Shown one piece after another: positions 35,860-44,161 of a stretch of DNA of 64,000 nucleotides. The notes under the pieces are model-generated. The model did not search any database. It was not told the DNA's origin and saw only the letters and a program-made list of their open reading frames with translations. Made by a program: the position numbers and the translations under genes. The stretch's first letter is position 1, and every line of letters begins with the position of its first letter. The stretch comes from Hydrogenimonas urashimensis (GTDB lineage: Bacteria; Campylobacterota; Campylobacteria; Campylobacterales; Hydrogenimonadaceae), in assembly GCF_016593255.1 (NCBI RefSeq), contig NZ_AP023212.1, positions 2,210,001-2,274,000 on the forward strand, in the 5' to 3' direction.

Positions 35860-37145
35860 GTAGTATGGTCATTGGTTATTGGTTATTGGTCATTGGGGAG
35901 CGTCTTCGGCGCTTTTTGCGCCATGTGGGTCGCTACCTTCTTACCTTTTCGCTTTTTCTACATGTCGTGTATGCCCAATCTCTGCAAAGCGTCATCGACG
36001 CGGCACCGGCGGGGGCGCGGGTCGATCTGCCCTCGGGGGTCTTTCGGGGGGCGATCGTCATCGACAAGCCGTTGATGCTGGTTGGCTCGAAAAAAGGCGA
36101 GAGTGTTATCGACGGGGGTGGCGGCGGTAGTGTGGTGACGGTCCGCGCCTCCCACGTGACGCTGAAAAATCTGACGATCGTCGGCAGCGGTCGACGGCGG
36201 GATGTGTTGGATGCGGCGGTGAAGATGGCCGGTGTGGCGGATGTGACGGTGCTAGATTGCCGGATGAAAAAAGATCTCTTCGGGGTCGTGGTGGAGACGA
36301 GCCGGGATGTGAAGATTCTGGACAATACGATCCGCTCCTACCGCGACAAAGTGGTGGACAACCGGGGTGACGGGGTACGGATATGGGGATCACATGACGT
36401 GAAGGTCGAGGGGAACCGCTTCATGCAGACCCGCGATATCGCCGTCACCCGCTCCTATGACGTCAAAATTTTAAAAAACCGTATCCGAAACGCCCGTTAC
36501 GGGGTGCTTCTGGATATGAGCCGGCAGGTCGAGGTGAAAGGCAACGATATCACCGACATTTACGCGGGGGTACGGACCAAAGGGGGGATGGGGCTGAACA
36601 TCGAGGGTAACACCATCTTCGATACCCGTTTGGAGACGGGGGTGGGCATACTGCTGGCCCACGGCAAAGCGGTGCGCGTGCGCCGCAACCGCATCAGCGG
36701 CTGCGCACAGGCGATTTACATCGATTCCAGTCCTGCCGAAGAGGGGATGCGCCGCTATATCGAACGAAACGCCATCGTCAACAACAACGAAGCCTTCCAC
36801 TTCCACGCCGCCATTCAGAATAACACGATCCGCCACAACGACGTGGTAGGCAACCTGGACGATGTGGTGCTGGACATTCCCAGAGCCAAACGGTGTAATA
36901 ACGACATCGGCTACAACTACTGGGACCGCTATCAGGGGTTCGACCGCAACCATGATGGCATCGGCGACACCCCTTACGTCGTGCTCATCTTCGCCGACAA
37001 ACTGTGGCAATACAACCATCACGCCAAATTTTTCTATGGCTCGCCGGTGCTGAGCATGCTCGATTTCATCGAACGCATTGCACCGCTTACGCAACCCGAC
37101 GAACTGCTCAGAGACCCGAAGCCGAGGATGAAACGTAATTTTTAA
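35856..37145 (+). CDS. NosD-like periplasmic right-handed beta-helix protein
   Basis: Up to 429 residues with an export signal ending VVYAQ. The body is a parallel beta-helix of about 22-residue turns with repeated N/D-x-I patterns (DVKILDNTIRSY, DVKVEGNRFMQT, DVKILKNRIRNA, EVKGNDITDIYAG, GLNIEGNTIFDT), and near the C-terminus NYWDRYQGFDRNHDGIGDTPY, a hallmark of NosD, the factor that loads copper into nitrous oxide reductase. No nosZ or other nos gene is in the window, so NosD activity is uncertain. The start is GTG 35856 or ATG 35865; the first 13 codons after it are heptad repeat. The stop is shared palindromically with the convergent gene. Confidence 0.8.
   Translation: MSSMVIGYWLLVIGERLRRFLRHVGRYLLTFSLFLHVVYAQSLQSVIDAAPAGARVDLPSGVFRGAIVIDKPLMLVGSKKGESVIDGGGGGSVVTVRASHVTLKNLTIVGSGRRRDVLDAAVKMAGVADVTVLDCRMKKDLFGVVVETSRDVKILDNTIRSYRDKVVDNRGDGVRIWGSHDVKVEGNRFMQTRDIAVTRSYDVKILKNRIRNARYGVLLDMSRQVEVKGNDITDIYAGVRTKGGMGLNIEGNTIFDTRLETGVGILLAHGKAVRVRRNRISGCAQAIYIDSSPAEEGMRRYIERNAIVNNNEAFHFHAAIQNNTIRHNDVVGNLDDVVLDIPRAKRCNNDIGYNYWDRYQGFDRNHDGIGDTPYVVLIFADKLWQYNHHAKFFYGSPVLSMLDFIERIAPLTQPDELLRDPKPRMKRNF
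35867..35922 (+). repeat. heptad array plus miniature hairpin inside the NosD-like gene
   Basis: Four tandem heptads GGTCATT, GGTTATT, GGTTATT, GGTCATT (35867-35894), followed by the hairpin GGCGC-TTTTT-GCGCC (35908-35922). This is the left arm and core layout of the intergenic elements, without a matching right arm, and it is read in frame as the start of the signal peptide. Confidence 0.7.
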
Positions 37146-37879
37146 AAGATTATACGCAGGGGAAAGAGCATCGGCACCCGTTTTCGGTAGTCGATGTAAG
37201 GTTTTCCCAGGGTTTTGATGAGGTCTTTCTCTTCGAAATGGAGGCCGATGAGAATGTAGAGGGTGAAGGCGGCGGCGAAGAGCAGGTGGCCAGTGCTCAT
37301 GTGGGGGGTGGCCCAGAGTCCCAGCAGTGTGCCGGCCTGGATGGGGTGGCGCACGAAGCGGTAGAAGCCCTTCTCCTGAAACCGCTCCGGCGGTTCGGGT
37401 ATGCCATGAAAAGCCCGCCATGCCTGTGTGAGACCGAAAAGTCCGAAATGGTCGATCTGAAACGTGGCGGCGACGGCGATGCCCCAACCCAGAAAGTAAA
37501 GCAGTGTCATCGCCCAGAAGCCGATGCCGCCCCTAAAATCCCAGACGGTTCCGGGCAGCAGTTGCCAGAAAAGCAAAATTGCCGCCAGAGTCACAGCGGA
37601 GGCAAGGGTGTAGAGACTGCGCTGGGCCTGTGCGGGCACGTAGCGCTCGAACCACCGTTTGAAGCCAGGGCGGACCATCAGGGAGTGTTGCAACCCGAAA
37701 AGTGCGATGAGACCCACGTCGACGGCAACGGCCAAAAGGGCAGGGAAACGGGGTGTGCCGCTGTCAATGGTGGTCGGCATCCAGCTCCAGGGGTAGAGCC
37801 AGAAGAGCATGACAACCAGTGTTCCCAGGCCGATGAGGTAGGAGACAAGGCCCAAAAGCAAGAGGGCGAAATGTTTCAC
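37142..37879 (-). CDS. mddA: MddA-like methanethiol S-methyltransferase (NnrU/isoprenylcysteine methyltransferase superfamily)
   Basis: A 245-residue protein with about five to six membrane helices. It matches the remembered MddA pattern closely: GLQHSLMVRPGFKRWFERYV, RSLYTLASAVT, FGLFGLTQAW, FYRFVRHPIQAGTLLGLWAT and LHFEEKDLIKTLGKPYIDYR with the terminal RVPMLFPL. MddA uses S-adenosylmethionine to methylate methanethiol to dimethyl sulfide. The alternative reading is a generic NnrU-family protein. The GTG start overlaps the stop of the small minus-strand gene upstream by four bases; its stop shares a TTAA with the convergent NosD-like gene. Confidence 0.75.
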   Translation of the reverse strand: MKHFALLLLGLVSYLIGLGTLVVMLFWLYPWSWMPTTIDSGTPRFPALLAVAVDVGLIALFGLQHSLMVRPGFKRWFERYVPAQAQRSLYTLASAVTLAAILLFWQLLPGTVWDFRGGIGFWAMTLLYFLGWGIAVAATFQIDHFGLFGLTQAWRAFHGIPEPPERFQEKGFYRFVRHPIQAGTLLGLWATPHMSTGHLLFAAAFTLYILIGLHFEEKDLIKTLGKPYIDYRKRVPMLFPLRIIF

Positions 37880-38093
37880 GGCTTCAGTTCCTTCATCAGA
37901 AATTTTGCCACCGTCTCTTCGTCATTGCATCGGGACCGCTTCGGGTGGTGGGTATGGAGAGTCTGTGCCTTCTTTTCGCCACTTCGTTTGAGACATATCG
38001 GCTGAAATCGCCGATGCTCAGGTTGAAGCGGAAGAAGGTTGTGTCCGGGTCGGACAGATAGAAAGGTTGCATCCTCAGCTGCAACGCCACCAC
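37876..38093 (-). pseudogene. small gene with an apparent single-base frameshift
   Basis: Reading from GTG 38093 or ATG 38072, the frame gives MQPFYLSDPDTTFFRFNLSI followed by GDFSRYVSNEVAKRR and SIPTTRSGPDA, with codon use like neighbouring genes. It then runs into unlikely sequence and a stop at 37896. The -1 frame from the same spot gives DEETVAKFLMKELKP and a stop (37878-37876) that overlaps the mddA-like GTG by four bases, as genes in this genome usually do. Adding one base near 37922-37930 would join both into one protein of about 65 residues. Either a true frameshift or a sequencing error. Function unknown. Confidence 0.5.
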
Positions 38094-40432
38094 AGCAGCG
38101 CCGGCTCCAACCGAATGTCGCTGCGCCTGGGTTTGATGAAGAAAGTGTCGATGGGATAGGCCTCCACACTGAATTTTTCGTCCAATTCGTCAAGTTTCTC
38201 TTCCAGCTCCGTTTTAAGGGCCTCGATTCGCTCTTCTATGGCATTGAGCGCCTCCTGTGCCCTTTGGACGTCAGCCTTTTCATCCAGTACATGGCGCCCT
38301 TTTTTCAGCACCTGTCCTACTTTGGAAGCGGCAGAACGTTTCGAACCAAACAGGGAGCCGAAGATGGCCAATCCTGCGTCGATGAGCGATTCGGTGGTTT
38401 TTGAGCTGACATCCTCCCGCTCTTTTTGCAATCTCTGCAGGGCGCGCTGCCGTCTGGATTCAAGAGTTTGCAGTTTTTTTGCATAGCGGGTTTGAAGCTT
38501 TTCGGCCGCTGCGCTCCTCTTCTCTTCCAAAATCTCCTGCAGGCGCTGTTTGAATCGCTCCAGGCTCTCTCTAGGCTCCGATTCGGCTTTGAGAGGGCGA
38601 CAGCGGTAAAGGGTGAGGCGCTTTTGGGCATAGAGGCGGTCACTAAAGGCTTTTTCGACCGATTTTAGGCTGCGGGCATTGGCGACGAACGAGGGAAGCG
38701 CTGCGAAATCACAGGATTTGGCTGGCGATTTGGGAAGAGTGGCCGGGTCGGTTTCGCAGCTTTCGGCCCTTTCGAAATCGCAACCTTCGTCGCTCTCCTC
38801 CAGTGGGAGATGCAGGCAAATCTCTTCCTTTTCGTCGATGCCGCGGGAAGCGTTGAAGTAGCGCACTTCGGCTTTGAGATGAAGCCAGGGGGTGTAGAGC
38901 CCGCCATCGGAGGCGGGGATGTCGAAAGTTTGGGGAATGTTGGAAGAGAGAATGGGACGGGCGGTGGAAGATTCGGCGGGACTGAAGTGTGGTCGGTGCA
39001 GGGTTTGCGTTTTTGCGGACTCTTTTTTTCTCTTTTTTGAAGCCATGCATCGGGCGATATCCTGCTTTTTCATGGGACCTTTGAGGTAGCTGAGCACCCA
39101 GCGGGTCTGAAAGAGGCGGATGCCCGGCATGTGGGCGCTTTTTAAAAAAAAGGTGCGCTTGGGAAGGGTGCGGATGATGTCGGAGATTCGCTTCTTGTCG
39201 AATTCCTCCTCCGCCTGGCCCGCCAGGCCGTCGACCACTTTGGCGATATCCTGCCTCGTTTGGAGCTTGCCGATGTACCAGATGCCGATGTTGGAGAGCC
39301 CCTTGTAGTCCAGGTCCACCGGATTCTGGGTGCTGAGCACCATCCCGACACCGAAAGCCCTGGCCTGTTTGAGCATCAGCATCATCGGCGTTTTGGAAGG
39401 CGGGTTTTTGGACGGAGGAAAATAGCCGTAGATTTCGTCCATATAAACCAGTGCCCGCAGGCGGTTCGTACCGCTTTGACGGCGCATCCAGCCCAGAATC
39501 TTGTTCAAAAGCAGGGTAACGAAGAACATCCGCTCCGCATCGCCGAGATGGGCGATGGAGAAGATGGCGATTTTTGATTTTCCCTTTTCGTCGTACATCA
39601 GGGCATCGATATCGAGGGCATCGCCTTTAAGCCAGTTTTCGAAGGTAGGGCTGGCCAGGACATTGTTGAAACGTGACGCAAGTTTGAAGCGCTCCTGCGG
39701 TGGGTAGAAACTCTCAAGCGGCAGCACGCCGATTCTGGAGAAGGGCGGGTTGATGATCTGCGAGATCAGGGTGCCTATATCCATGGAAGCTTCCTCTCTC
39801 CACCCTTTCTTGAGAATCTGCGCAATGAGAATGTACTCCCGGCTCTCAAGCGGGTCGGCCTCAATGCCGATGAGCGCCAGCAGGGAGGAGACGGTGGAAC
39901 CGATGGCCGAGGCGAGGGCGTCGGCATCCTCGAGAATTGTACGGTCCGGTACATTGAGGCTACCCAGGACATTGACAGGAATGCCCGCTTCGCTTCCAGG
40001 GGTGTAGATGGTGGTGTCGTGGGCTTTGAAACGGCGGATTCTCTCGGGAGTCTGGTCGAAACTTTCGATACCGTTTTTCCACATTTCGGCGATTTTTTTG
40101 GCGTAAGCTTCAGGGTTTTCTCCCTTTTGGTGCGCCTCCTCCTCGACCCAGGGCAGGAAATCTTCGGGTGTGAGGTTTTCAAAAGCGAGACAGAGATTGC
40201 CCATGTCCCCTTTGGGGTCGATGGCGATGACGGGGATGTTGTCGATGGCCGCCTCTTCGAGCAGATCGATGCCCAGACCCGTTTTGCCGCTGCCGGTCAT
40301 TCCGATGATCGCCGCATGGGTCGTGAAGTTTTTCGACTTGACGAGTGTCGGCGTATCGGTGGCCTGCATTGTTCCCGGGTCAAGGTCCCGTCCCAGGTAG
40401 AAGATGCCCAGTTTTTCGAAAATGCTGTTCAT
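38075..40432 (-). CDS. HerA/DUF853-like ATPase with C-terminal coiled coil
   Basis: A 785-residue P-loop ATPase of the HerA/VirB4 superfamily. Walker A GMTGSGKTG near 44-52, AIDPKGDMGN near 70, Walker B LVYMDEIYG near 326, and a sensor-like STQNPVDLDY. The family is annotated as helicase HerA-like; role in DNA or protein translocation is not established. The C-terminal 300 residues are distinct: a linker, then a long charged coiled coil (around 600-680, LQTRYAKKLQTLESRRQRAL), a short Gly/Ser hydrophobic stretch (LIDAGLAIFGSLFGS) and another coil. AAAGGAG precedes the ATG. Confidence 0.8.
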   Translation of the reverse strand: MNSIFEKLGIFYLGRDLDPGTMQATDTPTLVKSKNFTTHAAIIGMTGSGKTGLGIDLLEEAAIDNIPVIAIDPKGDMGNLCLAFENLTPEDFLPWVEEEAHQKGENPEAYAKKIAEMWKNGIESFDQTPERIRRFKAHDTTIYTPGSEAGIPVNVLGSLNVPDRTILEDADALASAIGSTVSSLLALIGIEADPLESREYILIAQILKKGWREEASMDIGTLISQIINPPFSRIGVLPLESFYPPQERFKLASRFNNVLASPTFENWLKGDALDIDALMYDEKGKSKIAIFSIAHLGDAERMFFVTLLLNKILGWMRRQSGTNRLRALVYMDEIYGYFPPSKNPPSKTPMMLMLKQARAFGVGMVLSTQNPVDLDYKGLSNIGIWYIGKLQTRQDIAKVVDGLAGQAEEEFDKKRISDIIRTLPKRTFFLKSAHMPGIRLFQTRWVLSYLKGPMKKQDIARCMASKKRKKESAKTQTLHRPHFSPAESSTARPILSSNIPQTFDIPASDGGLYTPWLHLKAEVRYFNASRGIDEKEEICLHLPLEESDEGCDFERAESCETDPATLPKSPAKSCDFAALPSFVANARSLKSVEKAFSDRLYAQKRLTLYRCRPLKAESEPRESLERFKQRLQEILEEKRSAAAEKLQTRYAKKLQTLESRRQRALQRLQKEREDVSSKTTESLIDAGLAIFGSLFGSKRSAASKVGQVLKKGRHVLDEKADVQRAQEALNAIEERIEALKTELEEKLDELDEKFSVEAYPIDTFFIKPRRSDIRLEPALLWWRCS

Positions 40433-40639
40433 GGAACTCCTTTGTCTTGTGTCTGTTGCTCACCCCAGCGGTATCCGATTCGCTTTTTCGCGACCATGTC
40501 CGTACTTTTCTTTGGTTCCAAGCATGTACACCCTTTGAGCCTTTTTGGTCGTTGATGCTCTTTGAGGCCAAAAGCCACGAGAATTTCCGGAGTCGGTTTT
40601 TTGCGTCAAGAGGGCTTGTTTGGCAACGTTGGAATTATT
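40433..40639. other. non-coding spacer between the ATPase and RNA methyltransferase genes
   Basis: A 207-base minus-strand spacer presumed to hold the ATPase promoter. A minus-strand TTGACG occurs near 40610, but without a good -10 partner. An imperfect dyad, GGAATTAT and ATAATTTCC around 40629-40661, lies at the end of the methyltransferase gene. Nothing else is recognised; open frames here have no coding character. Confidence 0.3.
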
Positions 40640-41572
40640 TTACGATAATTTCCTTAGTTTACACAGAAAAAAACCATCCATCGTCTCGGTTGGCAGAACC
40701 CTCACGCAGTGTGCCACTTCGGAAGAGAAACGTTTTTTCTTCCATTGGAGGAGACCGTTTCGGAGATTTTCGAGAGGAAGAGCGATCGGTTCGATCGCCA
40801 GGGCGGCATCTTTTTTTAAGATTCGGTCGATGATCGCCTCATTCTCTTCCGGGGCGAAGGAGCAGGTGGCATAAAGAAGGGTACCTCCCGGTTTGAGACT
40901 TTTGAGGGCGGAGACAATAAGACGTTGTTGAAGCCGGCTCATCTCCCTGATTTTACGTTCGCTCCAATAGGTAAAGGTCTTCGGAGTGTCGCTTTTGAAT
41001 TTCGCTTCGGTGGAGCAGGGGGCATCGAGCATGACACGGTCGAACATCGCCGGACATTTGCCGCCGACGCTTCGTCCGTCGGTCATGTAGTAATGGGCGA
41101 TGGTGACGCCGCCACGTTCGAGGTTCGCCTTCAGACGGAAAAAACGGTCTCTTCCCGGTTCTACGACCGATAGCCACCCTCTGTTCTTCATCTGCGCCGC
41201 CATCATCAGCGATTTGCCTCCGGGAGCCGCGGTGAGATCGAGGATAGTCTCGCCGGGTTGGGGGTTTAGAGCGAGGGGTGCGAGCATGGAGGAGAGACTT
41301 TGGATATAGATTTCTCCCTCTTGAAAGAGAGGTGAGCGGGTCAGTCCGTCACGCTCTTCGAAAGGCACAGTGAAGGCGTACCTGTACCAGGGAACGGGTT
41401 GGAGGCAGAAGCCTGCCCGTTTGAGTCTTTCTGTGGCGGATTCGACAGTCGTTTTAAGCGGGTTGATACGAAACGACACAGGTTTGGGGAGGTCGAAGGT
41501 TTTCAGCAGTTCTTGGGCATCCTTTGGATAGATGGCTTGGAACCGTTCTACGAAAGACTCTGGCAGTGCCAT
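40640..41572 (-). CDS. NOL1/NOP2/Sun-family RNA m5C methyltransferase (RsmB/RsmF-like)
   Basis: A 310-residue SAM-dependent methyltransferase that modifies cytosine in rRNA or tRNA. Seen: SAM motif LDLTAAPGGKS near 104-114, motif IV with the first catalytic Cys, MLDAPCSTE near 176-184, and motif VI with the nucleophile, YATCSFAPEENE near 228-239. The N-terminal NusB-like RNA domain of RsmB and the PUA domain of RsmF are both missing or short, so the exact target is open. ATG 41572 is used; the longer frame upstream runs through pgpA. It follows pgpA after two bases. Confidence 0.88.
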   Translation of the reverse strand: MALPESFVERFQAIYPKDAQELLKTFDLPKPVSFRINPLKTTVESATERLKRAGFCLQPVPWYRYAFTVPFEERDGLTRSPLFQEGEIYIQSLSSMLAPLALNPQPGETILDLTAAPGGKSLMMAAQMKNRGWLSVVEPGRDRFFRLKANLERGGVTIAHYYMTDGRSVGGKCPAMFDRVMLDAPCSTEAKFKSDTPKTFTYWSERKIREMSRLQQRLIVSALKSLKPGGTLLYATCSFAPEENEAIIDRILKKDAALAIEPIALPLENLRNGLLQWKKKRFSSEVAHCVRVLPTETMDGFFLCKLRKLS

Positions 41573-41574
41573 GG

Positions 41575-42048
41575 TCAAAGCGCGATGCCGAAATAGCGGA
41601 TAGCCTGCAGGACGAGAGCGCTGCTGAGACCCGCTGCCGCACCGGCGACGATATCGTCGCCCATGACACCCCATCCGCCTGGCGCATCGCGGTCGATACG
41701 TCCGATGAGAGAGGGTTTCCAGATGTCATAGAGGCGAAAGAAGAGGAAACTGAAAAACGCCGCAGGCAGCGTCGCTCCGCTGATGCAAAGCGCCAACCAG
41801 ATGCCGGCGATTTCGTCGATGACAATACGTGAATCGTCATGGATGCCCGTCCGCACTTCGTAGAGAGAGGTCATTTTGACTCCGAAGAGAAACACGAGAA
41901 TCGTCAGAAGAAAAAGGGTTTCTGCGGGAAAATAGCGCAACATCGCGATACCCAGTATTAGCCCGACGAGAGTTCCCCATGTTCCAGGAGCCTTGGGCAA
42001 AAAACCGCTCCCAAGGCCTGCGAGAAAGAGTTTTTCCTGTAAATTCAT
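41575..42048 (-). CDS. pgpA: phosphatidylglycerophosphatase A
   Basis: Dephosphorylates phosphatidylglycerol phosphate in the inner membrane, the last step of phosphatidylglycerol synthesis. The 157-residue protein has the PgpA pattern: GLGSGFLPKAPGTWGTLVG near 11-29, DDSRIVIDEIAGIW near 71-84 with the metal-binding acidic residues, FFRLYDIWKPSLIGRID, and GGWGVMGDDIVAG near 123-135. About four membrane helices. It sits just upstream of the RNA methyltransferase on the same strand. Confidence 0.94.
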   Translation of the reverse strand: MNLQEKLFLAGLGSGFLPKAPGTWGTLVGLILGIAMLRYFPAETLFLLTILVFLFGVKMTSLYEVRTGIHDDSRIVIDEIAGIWLALCISGATLPAAFFSFLFFRLYDIWKPSLIGRIDRDAPGGWGVMGDDIVAGAAAGLSSALVLQAIRYFGIAL

Positions 42049-42090
42049 GATGAAAACCTCCGGATTGTTATCATGAGAGGGACACCGCTT

Positions 42091-43287
42091 CTATTTCAAT
42101 GACGAAGTCTGATAGAGCTTCATCAATTTGATGTAGAACTCCTCTTCGCTCTGGCTTTCCAACAGGCCGGAGCCTGGCATCAGGTCGTAATAGAGTTTCT
42201 CCAGGTTTTCGAAACGGTTTGGGAAGAGATGGGCGAGGATCATCGCAGAGATCTCTTTGCGTATCAGAACCGCCGGCGGCAGGAGCCCTTCTTTGAGCAG
42301 TTCCAGGATCGAGTCGGCATGATAGGAGATGTGGTGATGTTCGCCGTGGGGACATGTTTTGTTGCTCACCAGTGTGCGGCAGATGTCGCAGTAGGCATAT
42401 TCGGGTGCCGTTTCGATTTGTATGCTGAATCCCTTGAGATGATCGAAGACCGACTGGATGCGATTCTTGTCGTAGAAGCTTCCCAACCCTGCGTGGTTCT
42501 GGCCGATGACCAGTTCGTCGCACCCGAAGTTTTCGGCGACGAGGGCGTCGAGAATCACTTCGTTGTAACCGGCGAAGATGTAGGTGTATTCCAGCGGCAC
42601 GATGAGAACGCGGCTTGCCGGCAGGTAGTTTTTGACGAAGTAGTCCATCGACCGGTAGCGCAGGTCGTAGGGAAGGGCGGGATCTTCGCGGTAGGGTTTG
42701 AAAAGGAAGATCACCACGAGGTCGGAGCGGTCGAGCGTGGTGCGGATAAGCCGCTCGTGAGCCCGGTGGAGGGGACGGGCCGCCATCATCAGCGCGCTGG
42801 TCTTTTTCGCGCCTATCCGGTTTTTTGCCGTCTGTATCTTCTCCTTGATTTGTCTGTACCCGGGGTATTCGACGTGGTAATGTCCGCTGATGGCGTAATG
42901 CCCGAGGCGTTTCAGGGTCGCCTGGACACCGGGATGGGAGGGGTTCTGGGTGCCGTAGATTTCCCGCACACGCGCCTGGGGGTCAATCTCGAAAACCTCT
43001 TGCGTTTCGATCCAGCCGACCGGTTCGTGGTCGACCATCAGGATTACCTTCTCTCCGGGATGGAGCGATTTGAGCATCTCTTCGTTGCGTCGTCCTTTGG
43101 GTGCCAGGATGAAAGGGAAGGGAAAGCTATGGTTTTTGTAGCATTTGCTTTTTGTCACCTCTTCCGCGGTTTTTTGATCCATCAGACCATCGACCGGTTT
43201 GAGCAGTCCCTCCTGGACCAGCGCCAGTGTGGAGAGCGCTTCGCGATCGATATAGAGGGTTTTTTCACTTCTTTTTGAAGATGCCAT
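42091..43287 (-). CDS. ATP-sulfurylase-like protein (divergent Sat)
   Basis: 398 residues related to sulfate adenylyltransferase: an N-terminal PUA-like domain (FILAPKGRR, VFEIDPQARV, IYGTQNPSHPGV) and a nucleotidyltransferase domain. Key motifs differ from standard Sat: the QxRNPxHxxH loop reads MMAARPLHRAHER, keeping both His but losing Gln and Asn, and GRDHAGxG reads IGQNHAGLG. A zinc-like site CDICRT, CPHGEHHH is retained. The arrangement with the following receiver-HTH gene is, from recall, conserved in Campylobacterota. It may be a sulfur-oxidation ATP sulfurylase running towards ATP, or have changed function. ATG 43287 overlaps the regulator's 3' end. Confidence 0.75.
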   Translation of the reverse strand: MASSKRSEKTLYIDREALSTLALVQEGLLKPVDGLMDQKTAEEVTKSKCYKNHSFPFPFILAPKGRRNEEMLKSLHPGEKVILMVDHEPVGWIETQEVFEIDPQARVREIYGTQNPSHPGVQATLKRLGHYAISGHYHVEYPGYRQIKEKIQTAKNRIGAKKTSALMMAARPLHRAHERLIRTTLDRSDLVVIFLFKPYREDPALPYDLRYRSMDYFVKNYLPASRVLIVPLEYTYIFAGYNEVILDALVAENFGCDELVIGQNHAGLGSFYDKNRIQSVFDHLKGFSIQIETAPEYAYCDICRTLVSNKTCPHGEHHHISYHADSILELLKEGLLPPAVLIRKEISAMILAHLFPNRFENLEKLYYDLMPGSGLLESQSEEEFYIKLMKLYQTSSLK

Positions 43288-44161
43288 ACTTTTTCCTCTT
43301 TTCCCAGAGTGATTTTCGGGAGATGCCAAGCTTTTTGCTCAACTCCGTGTCGGGAAATTTGCTCTGGTAGTTGTGGATGATGAATTTGACGTAATCGTCA
43401 ATCGTAAGAATCTCCGTGCGGTCGAAGATTTTGTGTTCGCTTACCAGCTCAAGGGTTTTCAGACCCGCCACCTCGTCTTCGAATTTCTCTGTCGTGGATG
43501 TGATGACGTCCCGACCTGCGATCGCTTCGAGAAAGGCTTCCCTTTCGCTTTTTTTGAGAGTCTGGAACTCCGGCATATAGGCGATATAGTCATCGTCCAG
43601 CGTCTTTAGCGCCTCCAGGGAGGATGAATCGCCCAGGGGAAGGTATTTCAAAGGGCGTTCCAATTCCTCTGCGAGTTTGAAGGCGTATGCGTCGGCCTGT
43701 TTCTGGTAGTTGGTCTTGACCATCAGGGGAAGAGAAGAGAGCAGGGAGTCAGGCAGCTGGATATTCTTGAGCTGGTGGTCGAGATACTCTTCGTAGAAAG
43801 CGCACCGTTTCTGAAGCTTTCTGAAATCGTGATAGTGGTTGATCTTACGGATCAGCTCTTCGATCATGAAGGGTTTTTGGATATAGTCGTGCGCACCGGC
43901 CTTGAGAGGGTCGGTGACGGTATCGTTGCTGATGTAAGAGACCATCAGAAGAATGATTTCGTTCGCAAAACTTTGGATGACAGGGTAGAAATCCTGCCCC
44001 GAAAGATTGGTGGATAGCAAGATTACATCGTAGCGTCCGCTGTTCTCGTTGAGGGCGTCGTTGACAGTCGCGTAAATATCGCATTCGTGGCCGAAGTCGA
44101 TCAGTTTGCCTGCAATGCTCTGGGCAAGGTAGATTTCATCTTCGATAATCAGTATTCTCAT
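43265..44161 (-). CDS. atypical receiver-domain regulator with Fis-type HTH, lacking the phosphoacceptor Asp
   Basis: 298 residues. Receiver domain (1-115) with the acidic pair in ILIIEDE and Lys in YIQKPF, but the phosphorylated aspartate is replaced by serine (VILLSTNLSG, near residue 53). A middle region of about 130 residues has no recognised domain. The C-terminus (around 270-295, LSKKLGISRKSLWEKRKKYG) is a Fis-type helix-turn-helix like that of NtrC regulators, but the AAA+ domain is absent. It overlaps both the ATP-sulfurylase-like gene and ispDF. Regulation by something other than phosphorylation is inferred. Confidence 0.82.
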   Translation of the reverse strand: MRILIIEDEIYLAQSIAGKLIDFGHECDIYATVNDALNENSGRYDVILLSTNLSGQDFYPVIQSFANEIILLMVSYISNDTVTDPLKAGAHDYIQKPFMIEELIRKINHYHDFRKLQKRCAFYEEYLDHQLKNIQLPDSLLSSLPLMVKTNYQKQADAYAFKLAEELERPLKYLPLGDSSSLEALKTLDDDYIAYMPEFQTLKKSEREAFLEAIAGRDVITSTTEKFEDEVAGLKTLELVSEHKIFDRTEILTIDDYVKFIIHNYQSKFPDTELSKKLGISRKSLWEKRKKYGIFKKK

